In this document: piece after piece, positions 1 through 7,467 of the stretch
Layout of the letters: each line of letters begins with the position of its first letter
Numbering within the stretch: the first letter of the stretch is position 1
Assembly: GCA_002351795.1 (NCBI GenBank)
Contig: DEHG01000106.1
Location: 1 to 33,074 of the forward strand
Direction: 5' to 3'
Length of the DNA: 33,074 bases
From: Ruminococcaceae bacterium UBA2806
Lineage (GTDB): Bacteria > Bacillota > Clostridia > Oscillospirales > Acutalibacteraceae
Notes under the pieces: generated by a model
What the model saw: only the letters and a program-made list of their open reading frames with translations
The model's database searches: none
What the model was told of the DNA's origin: nothing
Program-made: the position numbers and the translations under genes

Positions 1-27
1 TGCTCTAGCCAACTGAGCTATACCGCC
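1..27 (-). tRNA. partial tRNA gene, 5' part only
   Basis: Read on the minus strand the first 27 bases are GGCGGTATAGCTCAGTTGGC followed by TAGAGCA. This is an acceptor-stem 5' half and a typical D-arm (AGCTCAGTTGG...GAGC). The rest, including the anticodon, lies outside the window, so the amino acid cannot be read. The GGCGG start resembles elongator tRNA-Met of Firmicutes, but that is only a guess. A consensus promoter lies just upstream. Confidence 0.85.
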
Positions 28-56
28 ATTTTTCCGCTGCAACAATCAGCTTTATT

Positions 57-85
57 ATTATATTACATTAAAACTATTTTGTCAA
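57..85 (-). promoter_or_regulatory. sigma-A type promoter of the tRNA
   Basis: On the minus strand a perfect TTGACA (80-85) is separated by 17 bases from a perfect TATAAT (57-62). Transcription would start near position 50, about 20 bases before the mature tRNA 5' end. This is the best match to the housekeeping consensus in the window, as expected for a stable RNA gene. Confidence 0.85.
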
Positions 86-232
86 TTGTTTTTTTAATTC
101 TTATAGAATTATTACTATACGATTTGTAATATAATAAATTACTATACAAAAAGAATATATTTTATAGTTGATTTCTTGTTTTTACAAATGGTATTATTAA
201 CAGATTTTTAATACAAATAAAGAATTAAACAG

Positions 233-256
233 TTTTCAACATCAAAATGTTGAAAA
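233..256. repeat. perfect 10-bp hairpin TTTTCAACAT/ATGTTGAAAA
   Basis: The left arm is at 233-242, a CAAA loop at 243-246 and the right arm at 247-256, with no mismatch. The same arm sequence recurs at 415-436 and, in part, at 8311-8344. Neither strand has a clear run of T after the stem, so a simple intrinsic terminator is not obvious. Confidence 0.6.
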
Positions 257-387
257 AGTGGAAAACTTATCAACCTCATAGTTGAAATACATATATAGCT
301 AAAATCGACAAATAACGATCATAAAACACAATATGTTGTAGTTTTATTTTTTTCAATACATATTTAAACGTAATAATTTTATAAAAA

Positions 388-468
388 TTACAGATTGTAA
401 ATTGTTTTAAACACTTTCAACATTTCGATGTTGAAAACTCAGTGTAATTCAACTTTTACAATCTGTAA
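388..468. repeat. 14-bp inverted repeat TTACAGATTGTAAA around a hairpin
   Basis: TTACAGATTGTAAA at 388-401 is the exact reverse complement of 455-468, and each copy is nearly palindromic itself (TTACA-GAT-TGTAA). The right copy lies inside the last codons of the acetyltransferase gene. The pair encloses the TTCG-loop hairpin. It could be a nested mRNA 3' structure or a pair of protein-binding sites; the sequence does not decide which. Confidence 0.5.
415..436. repeat. 9-bp hairpin TTTCAACAT/ATGTTGAAA with TTCG loop
   Basis: The left arm is 415-423, the loop TTCG (424-427) and the right arm 428-436. It lies 13 bases beyond the stop codon of the minus-strand acetyltransferase gene and may end or protect its transcript. 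No T tract follows on the minus strand. It shares its arms with the hairpin at 233-256. Confidence 0.6.
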
Positions 469-1006
469 AATACTCATTTTTTAGTATGGACAGATGATCC
501 ATATCATAATAAACGCCGTCTTTCAGAAGGTCTTCTCTTAATGTGCCTTCAAATTTCATTCCTATTTTTTCCATTATCCTGCGTGAGGCATAATTGATAC
601 TCATGCAGCGACCTGATATTTTTTCAAAACCTAATTTTTCAAATCCGAAACTTAACATTTCAACAGCCGCTTCAGTTGTAAACCCCTGATTTTTCAGTCC
701 TGTATCTATAAAATATGATATATCAGCATGGTTATGCTCCATGCTGACATTGATAAGACCTACATTGCCTATATATTGATCATTTTCTTTCAGAAACATA
801 CCGAATTCAAAGCTCTGCATAGTTTTGATATTGTTTTTAATGAATTTAAACCATTTTTTCGCCCTGCTTTTGGGATAGTCCTTCGGGATGCCATATGTAG
901 TTGCATAAACTTCCTGCTGTCTGACAACACGAAGATAATCATTTATATCGGAAGTTTTGTATTCACGGATATATAATCTTGGTGTTTCAAAATACCATGC
1001 AGACAT
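449..1006 (-). CDS. GNAT acetyltransferase, RimJ/RimL-like
   Basis: This 185-aa protein has the layout of the RimJ/RimL branch of GCN5-related N-acetyltransferases, which transfer acetyl from acetyl-CoA to an amine such as a protein N-terminus. The start FETPRLYIREYKTSDINDYL is the usual beta1-alpha1 of this branch. The acetyl-CoA loop is KNQGFTTEA, followed by an amphipathic helix, and the end NYASRRIMEKIGMKFEGTLRE is the family's NxxSxxxxEKxGF-type signature. The ATG at 1006 is preceded by AAAGGAG at good spacing. It lies 17 bases downstream of tsaD and is probably cotranscribed with it. The true substrate cannot be told from sequence. Confidence 0.88.
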   Translation of the reverse strand: MSAWYFETPRLYIREYKTSDINDYLRVVRQQEVYATTYGIPKDYPKSRAKKWFKFIKNNIKTMQSFEFGMFLKENDQYIGNVGLINVSMEHNHADISYFIDTGLKNQGFTTEAAVEMLSFGFEKLGFEKISGRCMSINYASRRIMEKIGMKFEGTLREDLLKDGVYYDMDHLSILKNEYFTDCKS

Positions 1007-1023
1007 AACGGATAACTCCTTTA

Positions 1024-2040
1024 TCAGTAAACGGGAGCAGCAATATCCATTGTTGCGGCAGCATTCAGCTTCATACCGGCCGTATTTCCCGAAAGAAATT
1101 CATAATATGCCTGAGAGCCTATCATTGCGGCATTATCTCCGCAAAGCTGCAGCGGCGGATAATAGCATTTCCAGCCACGATTTTTACATTCCTGTTCAGT
1201 TCTTTTTCTCAGAAGAGAATTTGCGGATACACCACCGGCTAAAACAAGCCTGTCATAGCCTGATTTTTCGGCAGCAGAGATAAAATTTGTCAGCAGAATG
1301 TCAACAACTGTTTTTCTGAAAGACGCTGAAAGATCGGCTGTCGGCAGCGTCTCTCCCCTTTGTGCCGCATTATGTATCAGATTAATTACGGCAGTTTTCA
1401 GACCCGAAAAACTGAAATCATATGGATTGCCGCTTAGCTTGGGACGGGGCAGCTTAAAAGCATCGGGGTCGCCGCTTTGAGCCGCTTTATCAAGATAGAT
1501 CCCTCCCGGATAGGGCATACCCATAGTTCTTGCAGCCTTGTCAAATGCTTCTCCGGCAGCGTCATCCCTTGTTTTTCCTATGACCGTCATTTCTGTATAA
1601 TCTCTGACCTCAACGATATGACTGTGACCGCCAGATACGACAAGACAAAGAAAAGGAGGTTTCAGATCCTTATGTTCAAGATAATTTGCCGCAATATGAC
1701 CTCTCAGATGATGAACCGGTATAAGCGGCAGCCCGCTTGACAGTGAAAGCCCTTTTGCAAAATTAACGCCGACAAGCAAAGCGCCTATAAGTCCGGGCGC
1801 ATAGGTCACTGCAAGTGCGTCAAGATCATCAAGCTTCATTTCTGCCTGAGAAAGAGCTTCCTTAACAACTCCGTTTATTGATTCGCAGTGACGGCGGGAG
1901 GCTATTTCGGGAACGACTCCACCGTATAGCTTATGCTCCTCGACCTGAGTCGCTATTACGGAGGAAATAATATTTCTGCCGTCTTCTATAACTGCCGCTG
2001 CTGTTTCATCGCAGGAGCTTTCTATCGCCAGTATTTTCAT
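1024..2040 (-). CDS. tsaD: tRNA N6-adenosine threonylcarbamoyltransferase TsaD
   Basis: TsaD transfers the threonylcarbamoyl group to A37 of tRNAs reading ANN codons, working with TsaB and TsaE in the cytoplasm. The 338-aa length is normal. Visible signatures are the N-terminal ESSCDETAAAV, the metal-binding HLRGH (His111 and His115), the VSGGHSHIV nucleotide loop, and a C-terminal CGDNAAMIG with the third metal-ligand Asp. The ATG has GGAAGGTG just upstream. It is followed by an acetyltransferase and preceded by rimI, a very common Firmicutes neighbour pair; tsaB and tsaE are not in this window. Confidence 0.97.
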   Translation of the reverse strand: MKILAIESSCDETAAAVIEDGRNIISSVIATQVEEHKLYGGVVPEIASRRHCESINGVVKEALSQAEMKLDDLDALAVTYAPGLIGALLVGVNFAKGLSLSSGLPLIPVHHLRGHIAANYLEHKDLKPPFLCLVVSGGHSHIVEVRDYTEMTVIGKTRDDAAGEAFDKAARTMGMPYPGGIYLDKAAQSGDPDAFKLPRPKLSGNPYDFSFSGLKTAVINLIHNAAQRGETLPTADLSASFRKTVVDILLTNFISAAEKSGYDRLVLAGGVSANSLLRKRTEQECKNRGWKCYYPPLQLCGDNAAMIGSQAYYEFLSGNTAGMKLNAAATMDIAAPVY

Positions 2041-2054
2041 TTTTACACCTTCCG

Positions 2055-2519
2055 CTATATATTTATCTTATCACAAGTGAGAATAAGCGCATCCTCAACA
2101 GGATCACGGTAAAAATTCTTTCTTAGTCCTACTTCCTCAAAGCCCATTGAACTATATAAAGCAATTGCCGCTGTATTTGAAGGGCGCACTTCAAGGGAAA
2201 CAGACTCTGCGCCTTTATTATGCGCCATTCTGAATGTTGTTTCCAGCAAAGCTCTTCCGATGCCCTTTCTTCTGTAATCGGGAAAAACTGCTATATCTGA
2301 AATATAACAGCTTTCACAGACAACACATGATCCCATGTAACCCACTATTTCATCTTTATCATTTACAGCAGTAAAGAAATGAGCAATGTGGTTATCAAGC
2401 TCTTCCTCAAGATTATTTTCAGTCCAGGGCTGGGAGAAGCATATTTTTTCAAGCTCGGCTATCTTAGGTATATGTTCTTTGGTCATTGGTATTATTCTGA
2501 TATTTTCCATCTGCCGCAC
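2055..2519 (-). CDS. rimI: ribosomal-protein S18 alanine N-acetyltransferase RimI
   Basis: A 154-aa GNAT enzyme of the RimI type, which acetylates the N-terminal alanine of ribosomal protein S18. The acetyl-CoA loop is VFPDYRRKGIGRALLE, and the LEVRPSNTAAIALYSSMGF segment is the RimI hallmark. The first possible start is the GTG at 2519, directly after the stop of the preceding phosphatase gene, with AAGG five bases upstream. An ATG at 2510 is the alternative and would shorten it by three residues. Position next to tsaD supports the RimI name over other GNATs. Confidence 0.93.
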   Translation of the reverse strand: MRQMENIRIIPMTKEHIPKIAELEKICFSQPWTENNLEEELDNHIAHFFTAVNDKDEIVGYMGSCVVCESCYISDIAVFPDYRRKGIGRALLETTFRMAHNKGAESVSLEVRPSNTAAIALYSSMGFEEVGLRKNFYRDPVEDALILTCDKINI

Positions 2520-2957
2520 CTATACCTTATATCTTGATAAAAGATATTTACAGAATTCATCAATTGCATTTTCAATTGATTTCCGACATCTTCTGTATGT
2601 TACCAGATCCGAACCGTAAGGATCCGGTATTCCTCCGCCCAGAACATATATCTTTTCCCCGGGGACACCGATCGAACGCAGAGTCATTGCATGATCCTGC
2701 GTCATAACGACATATATATCGGTGATATCAATATCATGCTCCCTTATTATTCTCGGCTTATGAAAGCTGATATCAATATTTATTTCATTGCATACTGTAA
2801 CTGCATTCGGTGATACATGGGTATCATCGCAGAATCCTAAAGCTGCGCTGCTGAAAATACTTTCTATACCCAGTTCTGCTGATCTTTTTGCATATATAGC
2901 CTTTGCCATCGGACTGCGGCAGGTATTTCCTGTACATATAAACAATATATGCAGCAT
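2520..2957 (-). CDS. low-molecular-weight phosphatase, probable protein-arginine phosphatase
   Basis: A 145-aa cytoplasmic phosphatase with the catalytic P-loop CTGNTCRS (Cys8 to Ser15) at the N-terminus and the general-acid Asp in IPDPYG. In this family a Thr at the fifth loop position (Thr12 here, Thr11 in Bacillus YwlE) is associated with phosphoarginine specificity, whereas tyrosine phosphatases carry Ile there. The call therefore leans to a YwlE-like enzyme that reverses McsB kinase marks, though no mcsB is in view. The ATG at 2957 is preceded by AAGGGGGAA. It directly abuts rimI, so the two are translated from one message. Confidence 0.88.
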   Translation of the reverse strand: MLHILFICTGNTCRSPMAKAIYAKRSAELGIESIFSSAALGFCDDTHVSPNAVTVCNEINIDISFHKPRIIREHDIDITDIYVVMTQDHAMTLRSIGVPGEKIYVLGGGIPDPYGSDLVTYRRCRKSIENAIDEFCKYLLSRYKV

Positions 2958-3028
2958 ATTTTATTCCCCCTTGGAATGATAAACGGATAATTCCGTAAGT
3001 TAAGATAAAGCACTTATTAAAGATATCA

Positions 3029-5617
3029 TTATGTTTTTGCTTCGTACCATGTTTTTCCTATCCCGGCATCTGCAATAAGCGGAACTGACAGGTTTACTGC
3101 ATTCTGCATTTCCTCGCTCAGGATGGCAGCCGCTTTTTCTGCTTCATTTTCAGGTGCTTCGACAATAAGTTCATCGTGTACCTGAAGTATAAGGCGGGAC
3201 AGCATTTTTTCGTTTTTAAGTCTGTTATATACCTTTATCATTGCAATTTTAATAATATCGGCGGCAGTTCCCTGAATGGGCATATTCCTTGCCACTCTTT
3301 CCCCGAATGCTCTCAGATTATGATTTGAGGCGGCAAGCTCAGGAAGATATCTTCTTCTGCCGAACATTGTCGTTACATAGCCGTCAGATTTTGCCTGTTC
3401 AACGGTATTTTTCATATAATGGTCGATACCGCTGTATAATTTCAGATAATCCTTTATATAGGTGTCGGCTTCCTTTCGGGTAACGCCTATATCCTTTGAA
3501 AGGGAAAATGCGCCTATTCCGTAAACAATACCGAAATTGACAGCCTTTGCACGGCTTCTGAGTGAAGGGCTTATCATTTCTTCCGGCAGATCAAATACCT
3601 TTGCAGCTGTTGAAGTGTGTATATCCTTGTTTTCTTTGAATGCCTCTATCATATTGATATCATTGGATATTGAAGCTAAAACACGAAGTTCGATCTGTGA
3701 ATAGTCGGCATCTACAAGTAAATATCCGTCCTTTGCCGTAAAGAATTTACGCAGCTCCCTGCCTCTTTTTGTTTTTACGGGAATATTCTGGAGATTAGGT
3801 TCAGTCGAGCTTATTCTGCCGGTTCTTGTTTCTGTCTGATTAAAGCTTGAATGTATCCTTCCGTCCGGATGTATTACCTTCAGCAGTCCGTCGCAGTAGG
3901 TCGATTTAAGCTTTGTAAGAGTTCTGTATTCAAGTATATCATTTATAACGGGATGCACGTTTCTCAGTTCTTCAAGAACCTCGGCATTTGTGGAATAACC
4001 GCTTTTTGTTTTCTTTTTTGCGGGCAGCATAAGCTTTTCAAAAAGCGCAGTGCCGAGCTGCTTAGGAGAATTGATATTGAATTCATAGCCGACCTGATCG
4101 CATATGCTTTTTCTCAGCCTTTCAATATCTTCATTCATGCTTTCGCCGTATTCATATATTCCCTGTCTGTCAACAGCGAATCCGATATTTTCCATAGAGG
4201 CAAGAACCTCTGCAAAGGGCAGCTCTATTTCAGTCAGCAGCTTCATCTGCTGTTTATCTTCAAGTTCTGCCGTAAGCTTATCGGTAAGCGGGATAAAGCT
4301 TTCCATTCCGTTTGCATTATCGGTTCTGAACGGACTTATGCCGTATTCACCAAAAAGCCTTTCAAGCTTATAATCGGGCGCATTGGGATTGAGCAAGTAT
4401 GCTGCAAGCATGGTATCGAAAACAAGACCTTCAAATCTGTATCCGCATTTATCGGCTGCGGCAAAAACGGGCTTGCAGTTGTGTGTACGCTTTTTAATGC
4501 TGCCGTCTTTAAGAAAGCTTTCAGTGAAGCCTATAAAATCAGGCGTCAATGAATTTGCGCTGTAAACATTTTTTCCGTCACAGATAATAAGCTCTGTGAT
4601 ATCTTCTCCGTCAGTTTCATACAGGAAATCAACAGTTTTATTTTTTAACTGCTCATATATTTCCATAAGCGGCATATCATTTACAGTGACTAAAGCCCTG
4701 TCGTTTTTTTCAGTCATTCCGGCGGCGGCAGATGCTGCAATATCCTTTCCGCTAAGTCCCCATTTTTCCATCAGAGAGAAAAGCTCATATTTTGCCATCA
4801 GACCCGCAGCCTTTGACTTATCGCAGATTGAAGGAACATATCCGCTTATATCCGTATCTACAGGCGCCTGAGTATTGATAGTGCCGAGCATATAACTAAG
4901 ATAAGCGCTGTCCTTTCCGGCAATAAGCTTATTGCGGATACCCGGCTTGACATCGATAGTATCTATATTATTGTATATATTATCAAGGCTTTCAAATCTT
5001 GTAATAAGATCCTTTGCACCCTTTTCTCCTATTCCGGGAACGCCGGGGATACAGTCCGATGTATCGCCCTGTATAGCCTTTATATCAATAAGCTGTTTTG
5101 GGCTTACTCCGTAAACCTCCATGATCTTATCCTCATCATAGAGAGTTACCTCAGGTTTACCGAATTTTGTTGCGGCTATACGAACGCTTACTGTCGGGGA
5201 TACAAGCTGAAGGCTGTCACGGTCGCCCGTTGCTATTATACATTCATAGCCTTCATCTGTGCATTTTTTTGCAAGCGTTCCTAAAATATCATCAGCTTCA
5301 AATCCCTCGCAGGTGACAATACGAAATCCTAAAGCTGACAGAATATCTTTAAGCGGCTGCATCTGTCCGGCAAGCTCATCCGGCATACCCTTGCGGTTTG
5401 ATTTATAGCCGTCATATGCCTTATGCCTGAATGTAGGAGCTTTAAGATCAAATGCAACAGCAACTGCGTCGGGGCTGCTTTCATCAAGCAGTTTACGCAG
5501 GGTAGTAAGAAAGCCATATATAGCGTTTGTATAATGACCGTCCTTTGTTGAAAGAAGCTTTATTCCATAATACGCTCTGTTAAGTATACTGTTTCCGTCC
5601 AGTACAAGCAGTTTCAT
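3029..5617 (-). CDS. polA: DNA polymerase I
   Basis: An 862-aa family A polymerase for gap filling and Okazaki-primer removal. The N-terminal 5'-3' nuclease domain (about 1-290) shows LDGNSILNRAYYG, ATGDRDSLQL and the helix-hairpin-helix GVPGIGEKGA. The polymerase domain shows motif A (DADYSQIELRVLA), motif B (RSRAKAVNFGIVYG) and motif C (QVHDELIVE). The middle 3'-5' exonuclease domain looks inactive: the first motif reads DFLYETD, so the first catalytic Asp is replaced, and the final YxxxD motif is missing, as in Bacillus and Thermus enzymes. AGAGG precedes the ATG. It lies between the small membrane protein gene and the phosphatase gene. Confidence 0.98.
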   Translation of the reverse strand: MKLLVLDGNSILNRAYYGIKLLSTKDGHYTNAIYGFLTTLRKLLDESSPDAVAVAFDLKAPTFRHKAYDGYKSNRKGMPDELAGQMQPLKDILSALGFRIVTCEGFEADDILGTLAKKCTDEGYECIIATGDRDSLQLVSPTVSVRIAATKFGKPEVTLYDEDKIMEVYGVSPKQLIDIKAIQGDTSDCIPGVPGIGEKGAKDLITRFESLDNIYNNIDTIDVKPGIRNKLIAGKDSAYLSYMLGTINTQAPVDTDISGYVPSICDKSKAAGLMAKYELFSLMEKWGLSGKDIAASAAAGMTEKNDRALVTVNDMPLMEIYEQLKNKTVDFLYETDGEDITELIICDGKNVYSANSLTPDFIGFTESFLKDGSIKKRTHNCKPVFAAADKCGYRFEGLVFDTMLAAYLLNPNAPDYKLERLFGEYGISPFRTDNANGMESFIPLTDKLTAELEDKQQMKLLTEIELPFAEVLASMENIGFAVDRQGIYEYGESMNEDIERLRKSICDQVGYEFNINSPKQLGTALFEKLMLPAKKKTKSGYSTNAEVLEELRNVHPVINDILEYRTLTKLKSTYCDGLLKVIHPDGRIHSSFNQTETRTGRISSTEPNLQNIPVKTKRGRELRKFFTAKDGYLLVDADYSQIELRVLASISNDINMIEAFKENKDIHTSTAAKVFDLPEEMISPSLRSRAKAVNFGIVYGIGAFSLSKDIGVTRKEADTYIKDYLKLYSGIDHYMKNTVEQAKSDGYVTTMFGRRRYLPELAASNHNLRAFGERVARNMPIQGTAADIIKIAMIKVYNRLKNEKMLSRLILQVHDELIVEAPENEAEKAAAILSEEMQNAVNLSVPLIADAGIGKTWYEAKT

Positions 5618-5643
5618 ATTGTAACCTCTTTTCAGAAATAAGT

Positions 5644-5925
5644 TTACCGTTTTTTGCTGACAAAAAGTGCTATCCAGATAAAAACACTTATAATAAGCAG
5701 CACAACAGAAATAACGACAGCAGCGCCTGTACCGAACAATCCGAAGGATGAAATGAAACCCAGAATAACAGACAGGGCAGGCAATACTATCAGAATAATT
5801 TTTTTGGGTTTAGTGATACTGTTTTCGGTCAGCCTTATCATAACAGCAAGAGATATGACCATACATATCAGGGAAAAAACTCCGGCTGTGAAAAAAACAG
5901 CAAGCGCAAATAAAAAATTACCCAT
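5644..5925 (-). CDS. small membrane protein, three predicted helices
   Basis: A 93-aa hydrophobic protein that I do not recognise. Three membrane segments are visible, at about residues 3-29, 42-60 and 65-88, with a basic loop (TKPKK) after the first and a basic tail (SKKR). By the positive-inside rule the loop and the tail are probably cytoplasmic. Its ATG follows GAGGAC, and it begins only four bases after the alanine racemase stop, so it is surely cotranscribed with alr. Nothing in the sequence shows a function. Confidence 0.75.
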   Translation of the reverse strand: MGNFLFALAVFFTAGVFSLICMVISLAVMIRLTENSITKPKKIILIVLPALSVILGFISSFGLFGTGAAVVISVVLLIISVFIWIALFVSKKR

Positions 5926-5929
5926 TTAT

Positions 5930-7129
5930 TCAGTCCTCGGATGATGAACGTATACAATCCATTATACCAACGTTTTTGCCGTGTCTTTTATATACCCTCG
6001 GAACTCTTTTTCCGACAAGGCATACAAGCTCATAATTTATTGTACCCGTCATTTGTGCGATATCGTCAAAGGAAATCGTATTATACGTACCGTCACCGAT
6101 AACGGTCACTTCATCACCTGTTTTTACATCTTCTATATCTGTAACATCTATCATTACCTGATCCATGCATACTCTGCCGATCACAGGGGCTTTCTTTCCT
6201 CTTACAGTCATATATGCCCTTCCGGAAAGACTTCTTGAATAGCCGTCGGCATATCCTATCGGAACTGTTGCTATTTTGGTAGGCTTATCGGTAACAAACG
6301 TTCCTCCATAGCTGACAGCTGTACCCGGTTCAACTGTCTTGATAAGCGCAATAACGCTTTTTATCTGCATAGCCTGTTTAAGATCAAGCTTTCCGGCAAG
6401 CTTTGAGGACGGTGAAAGACCGTAAAGAATGATACCTGCCCTTACGCAGTCAAACCTTGCCTGTTCATAATCTATAATAGCCCCGCTGTTGGAGCAGTGT
6501 ACAGTTTCAAATTTTATACCGTCATTTTCAAGCTTATCAACAGCATCGGAAAAACATTCAAACTGATGAAGTGTAGCGTCTTTTCCCTCTTCTGCCTCAT
6601 CTGATACGGCAAAATGCGTAAATATCCCGCATACATTGATTCCCGGGAGGGAGCATACCTGTTTTATATCATCAAGAGAATTCTTATCTCTTTCTATATC
6701 CTGATACATAAAGCCTATACGGCTCATACCCGTATCTAATTTTATATGGGCTTTGACGGTAACATTATCAGCAGCGGCATTTTCCGAAAGCTGTTTTGCA
6801 TAATCGGTCGAAAGCACAGCCTGAGTTATATCATTATCAGCAAGCTCCTTTGCCATTTCAGCAGGAGTGAATCCGAGTATAAGTATAGGCTTTGTAATAC
6901 CGCTTTCTCTTAACTGGAGAGCTTCTTCTATGTTTGATACAGCAAAGCGGTCAGCGCCGAGCTTTTCATAATACTGACCAAGGAAAACAGCGCCGTGACC
7001 GTAGCCGTCTGCCTTTATCACGCACATTATTTCCGTATCATTGCCGACTTTTTTTCTTATTTCCTTAAAATTATGTCTTATAGCGTCAATATCAACTTCA
7101 GCCCATGTTCTTCTCAGAAAATCGATCAT
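5930..7129 (-). CDS. alr: alanine racemase
   Basis: A 399-aa PLP enzyme that interconverts L- and D-alanine for peptidoglycan. The PLP lysine is Lys39 in CVIKADGYGHGA, the catalytic Tyr of the C-terminal domain is in TAVSYGGTF, and the IGRVCMDQVMIDVTD segment is a further family signature. The N-terminal TIM barrel and C-terminal beta domain are both complete. The ATG at 7129 has GAGGC upstream, and a near-consensus promoter lies 43 bases further out. It is the first gene of a run that probably continues through polA to the acetyltransferase. Confidence 0.97.
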   Translation of the reverse strand: MIDFLRRTWAEVDIDAIRHNFKEIRKKVGNDTEIMCVIKADGYGHGAVFLGQYYEKLGADRFAVSNIEEALQLRESGITKPILILGFTPAEMAKELADNDITQAVLSTDYAKQLSENAAADNVTVKAHIKLDTGMSRIGFMYQDIERDKNSLDDIKQVCSLPGINVCGIFTHFAVSDEAEEGKDATLHQFECFSDAVDKLENDGIKFETVHCSNSGAIIDYEQARFDCVRAGIILYGLSPSSKLAGKLDLKQAMQIKSVIALIKTVEPGTAVSYGGTFVTDKPTKIATVPIGYADGYSRSLSGRAYMTVRGKKAPVIGRVCMDQVMIDVTDIEDVKTGDEVTVIGDGTYNTISFDDIAQMTGTINYELVCLVGKRVPRVYKRHGKNVGIMDCIRSSSED

Positions 7130-7171
7130 AAATAAAGCCTCACATTATTCTGGATTATTTCTATACCTTAT

Positions 7172-7200
7172 ATTGTACTCCATAACCCCTTCAATGTCAA
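7172..7200 (-). promoter_or_regulatory. promoter of the alr-polA-tsaD run
   Basis: On the minus strand TTGACA (7195-7200) and TACAAT (7172-7177) are separated by exactly 17 bases. Transcription would start near 7165, giving a leader of about 35 bases to the alr ATG. No comparable promoter was found in the short gaps further down the run. Confidence 0.8.
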
Positions 7201-7467
7201 TGATTTACCTATTAGCAGCGTGAAAATCAGAATTATGATCTTACATCTTAAAACCTGAATTCATGAGATACCTGTACAATTTCTTCTGTATCTGTAGTTT
7301 TATTTACAGATCGCCGCCTGATTGTAGCTTTAGCAACAAAACAGCCAATTATTGAATATTGTTAAATCCTGCAAAAAATGATATTCTATAATCACAGCGA
7401 GGGACAAAACAAAAACCTCACAGAAAATAAAAAAACAAAAGTAAAAAAAATAAAGGAGTTAATCAAA
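7201..7467. other. spacer between divergent alr and the secreted protein gene
   Basis: No gene is visible. The left end carries the outward alr promoter and the right end the promoter and leader of the plus-strand gene. An open frame continues upstream of 7468 to 7378, but it overlaps the predicted promoter, is poly-lysine/asparagine in content and has no ribosome site, so I treat it as untranslated. Confidence 0.6.
7359..7387 (+). promoter_or_regulatory. probable promoter of the two-domain secreted protein
   Basis: TTGTTA (7359-7364) and TATTCT (7382-7387) are 17 bases apart. An overlapping TATAAT at 7387-7392 has no good -35. Transcription from either would begin near 7395-7400, leaving a leader of about 70 A-rich bases before the ATG at 7468. 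Confidence 0.5.

Larger units (their letters stand above)
86..448. other. AT-rich spacer with hairpins and short repeats, no gene
   Basis: I see no coding region here. The spacer carries a 10-base direct repeat ATTACTATAC (111-120 and 138-147), two TTTCAACAT/ATGTTGAAA hairpins, GTGGAAAAC (258-266) and TTATCAACC (267-275), which loosely resemble DnaA-box variants. It also carries an inverted repeat reaching into the 3' end of the neighbouring acetyltransferase gene. Part of it is probably the 3' untranslated region of that minus-strand gene. Confidence 0.6.

Noticed and set aside
86..448. Chromosomal origin (oriC)
   Set aside because: The DnaA-box-like words differ from TTATCCACA at one or more places, and no dnaA, dnaN, rpmH or parAB lies nearby. 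Kept only as an open observation.
3851..4552. Long plus-strand open frame opposite polA
   Set aside because: It lies fully antisense to conserved polA motifs, has Cys/Phe/Ile-rich content typical of a shadow frame and has no ribosome site.
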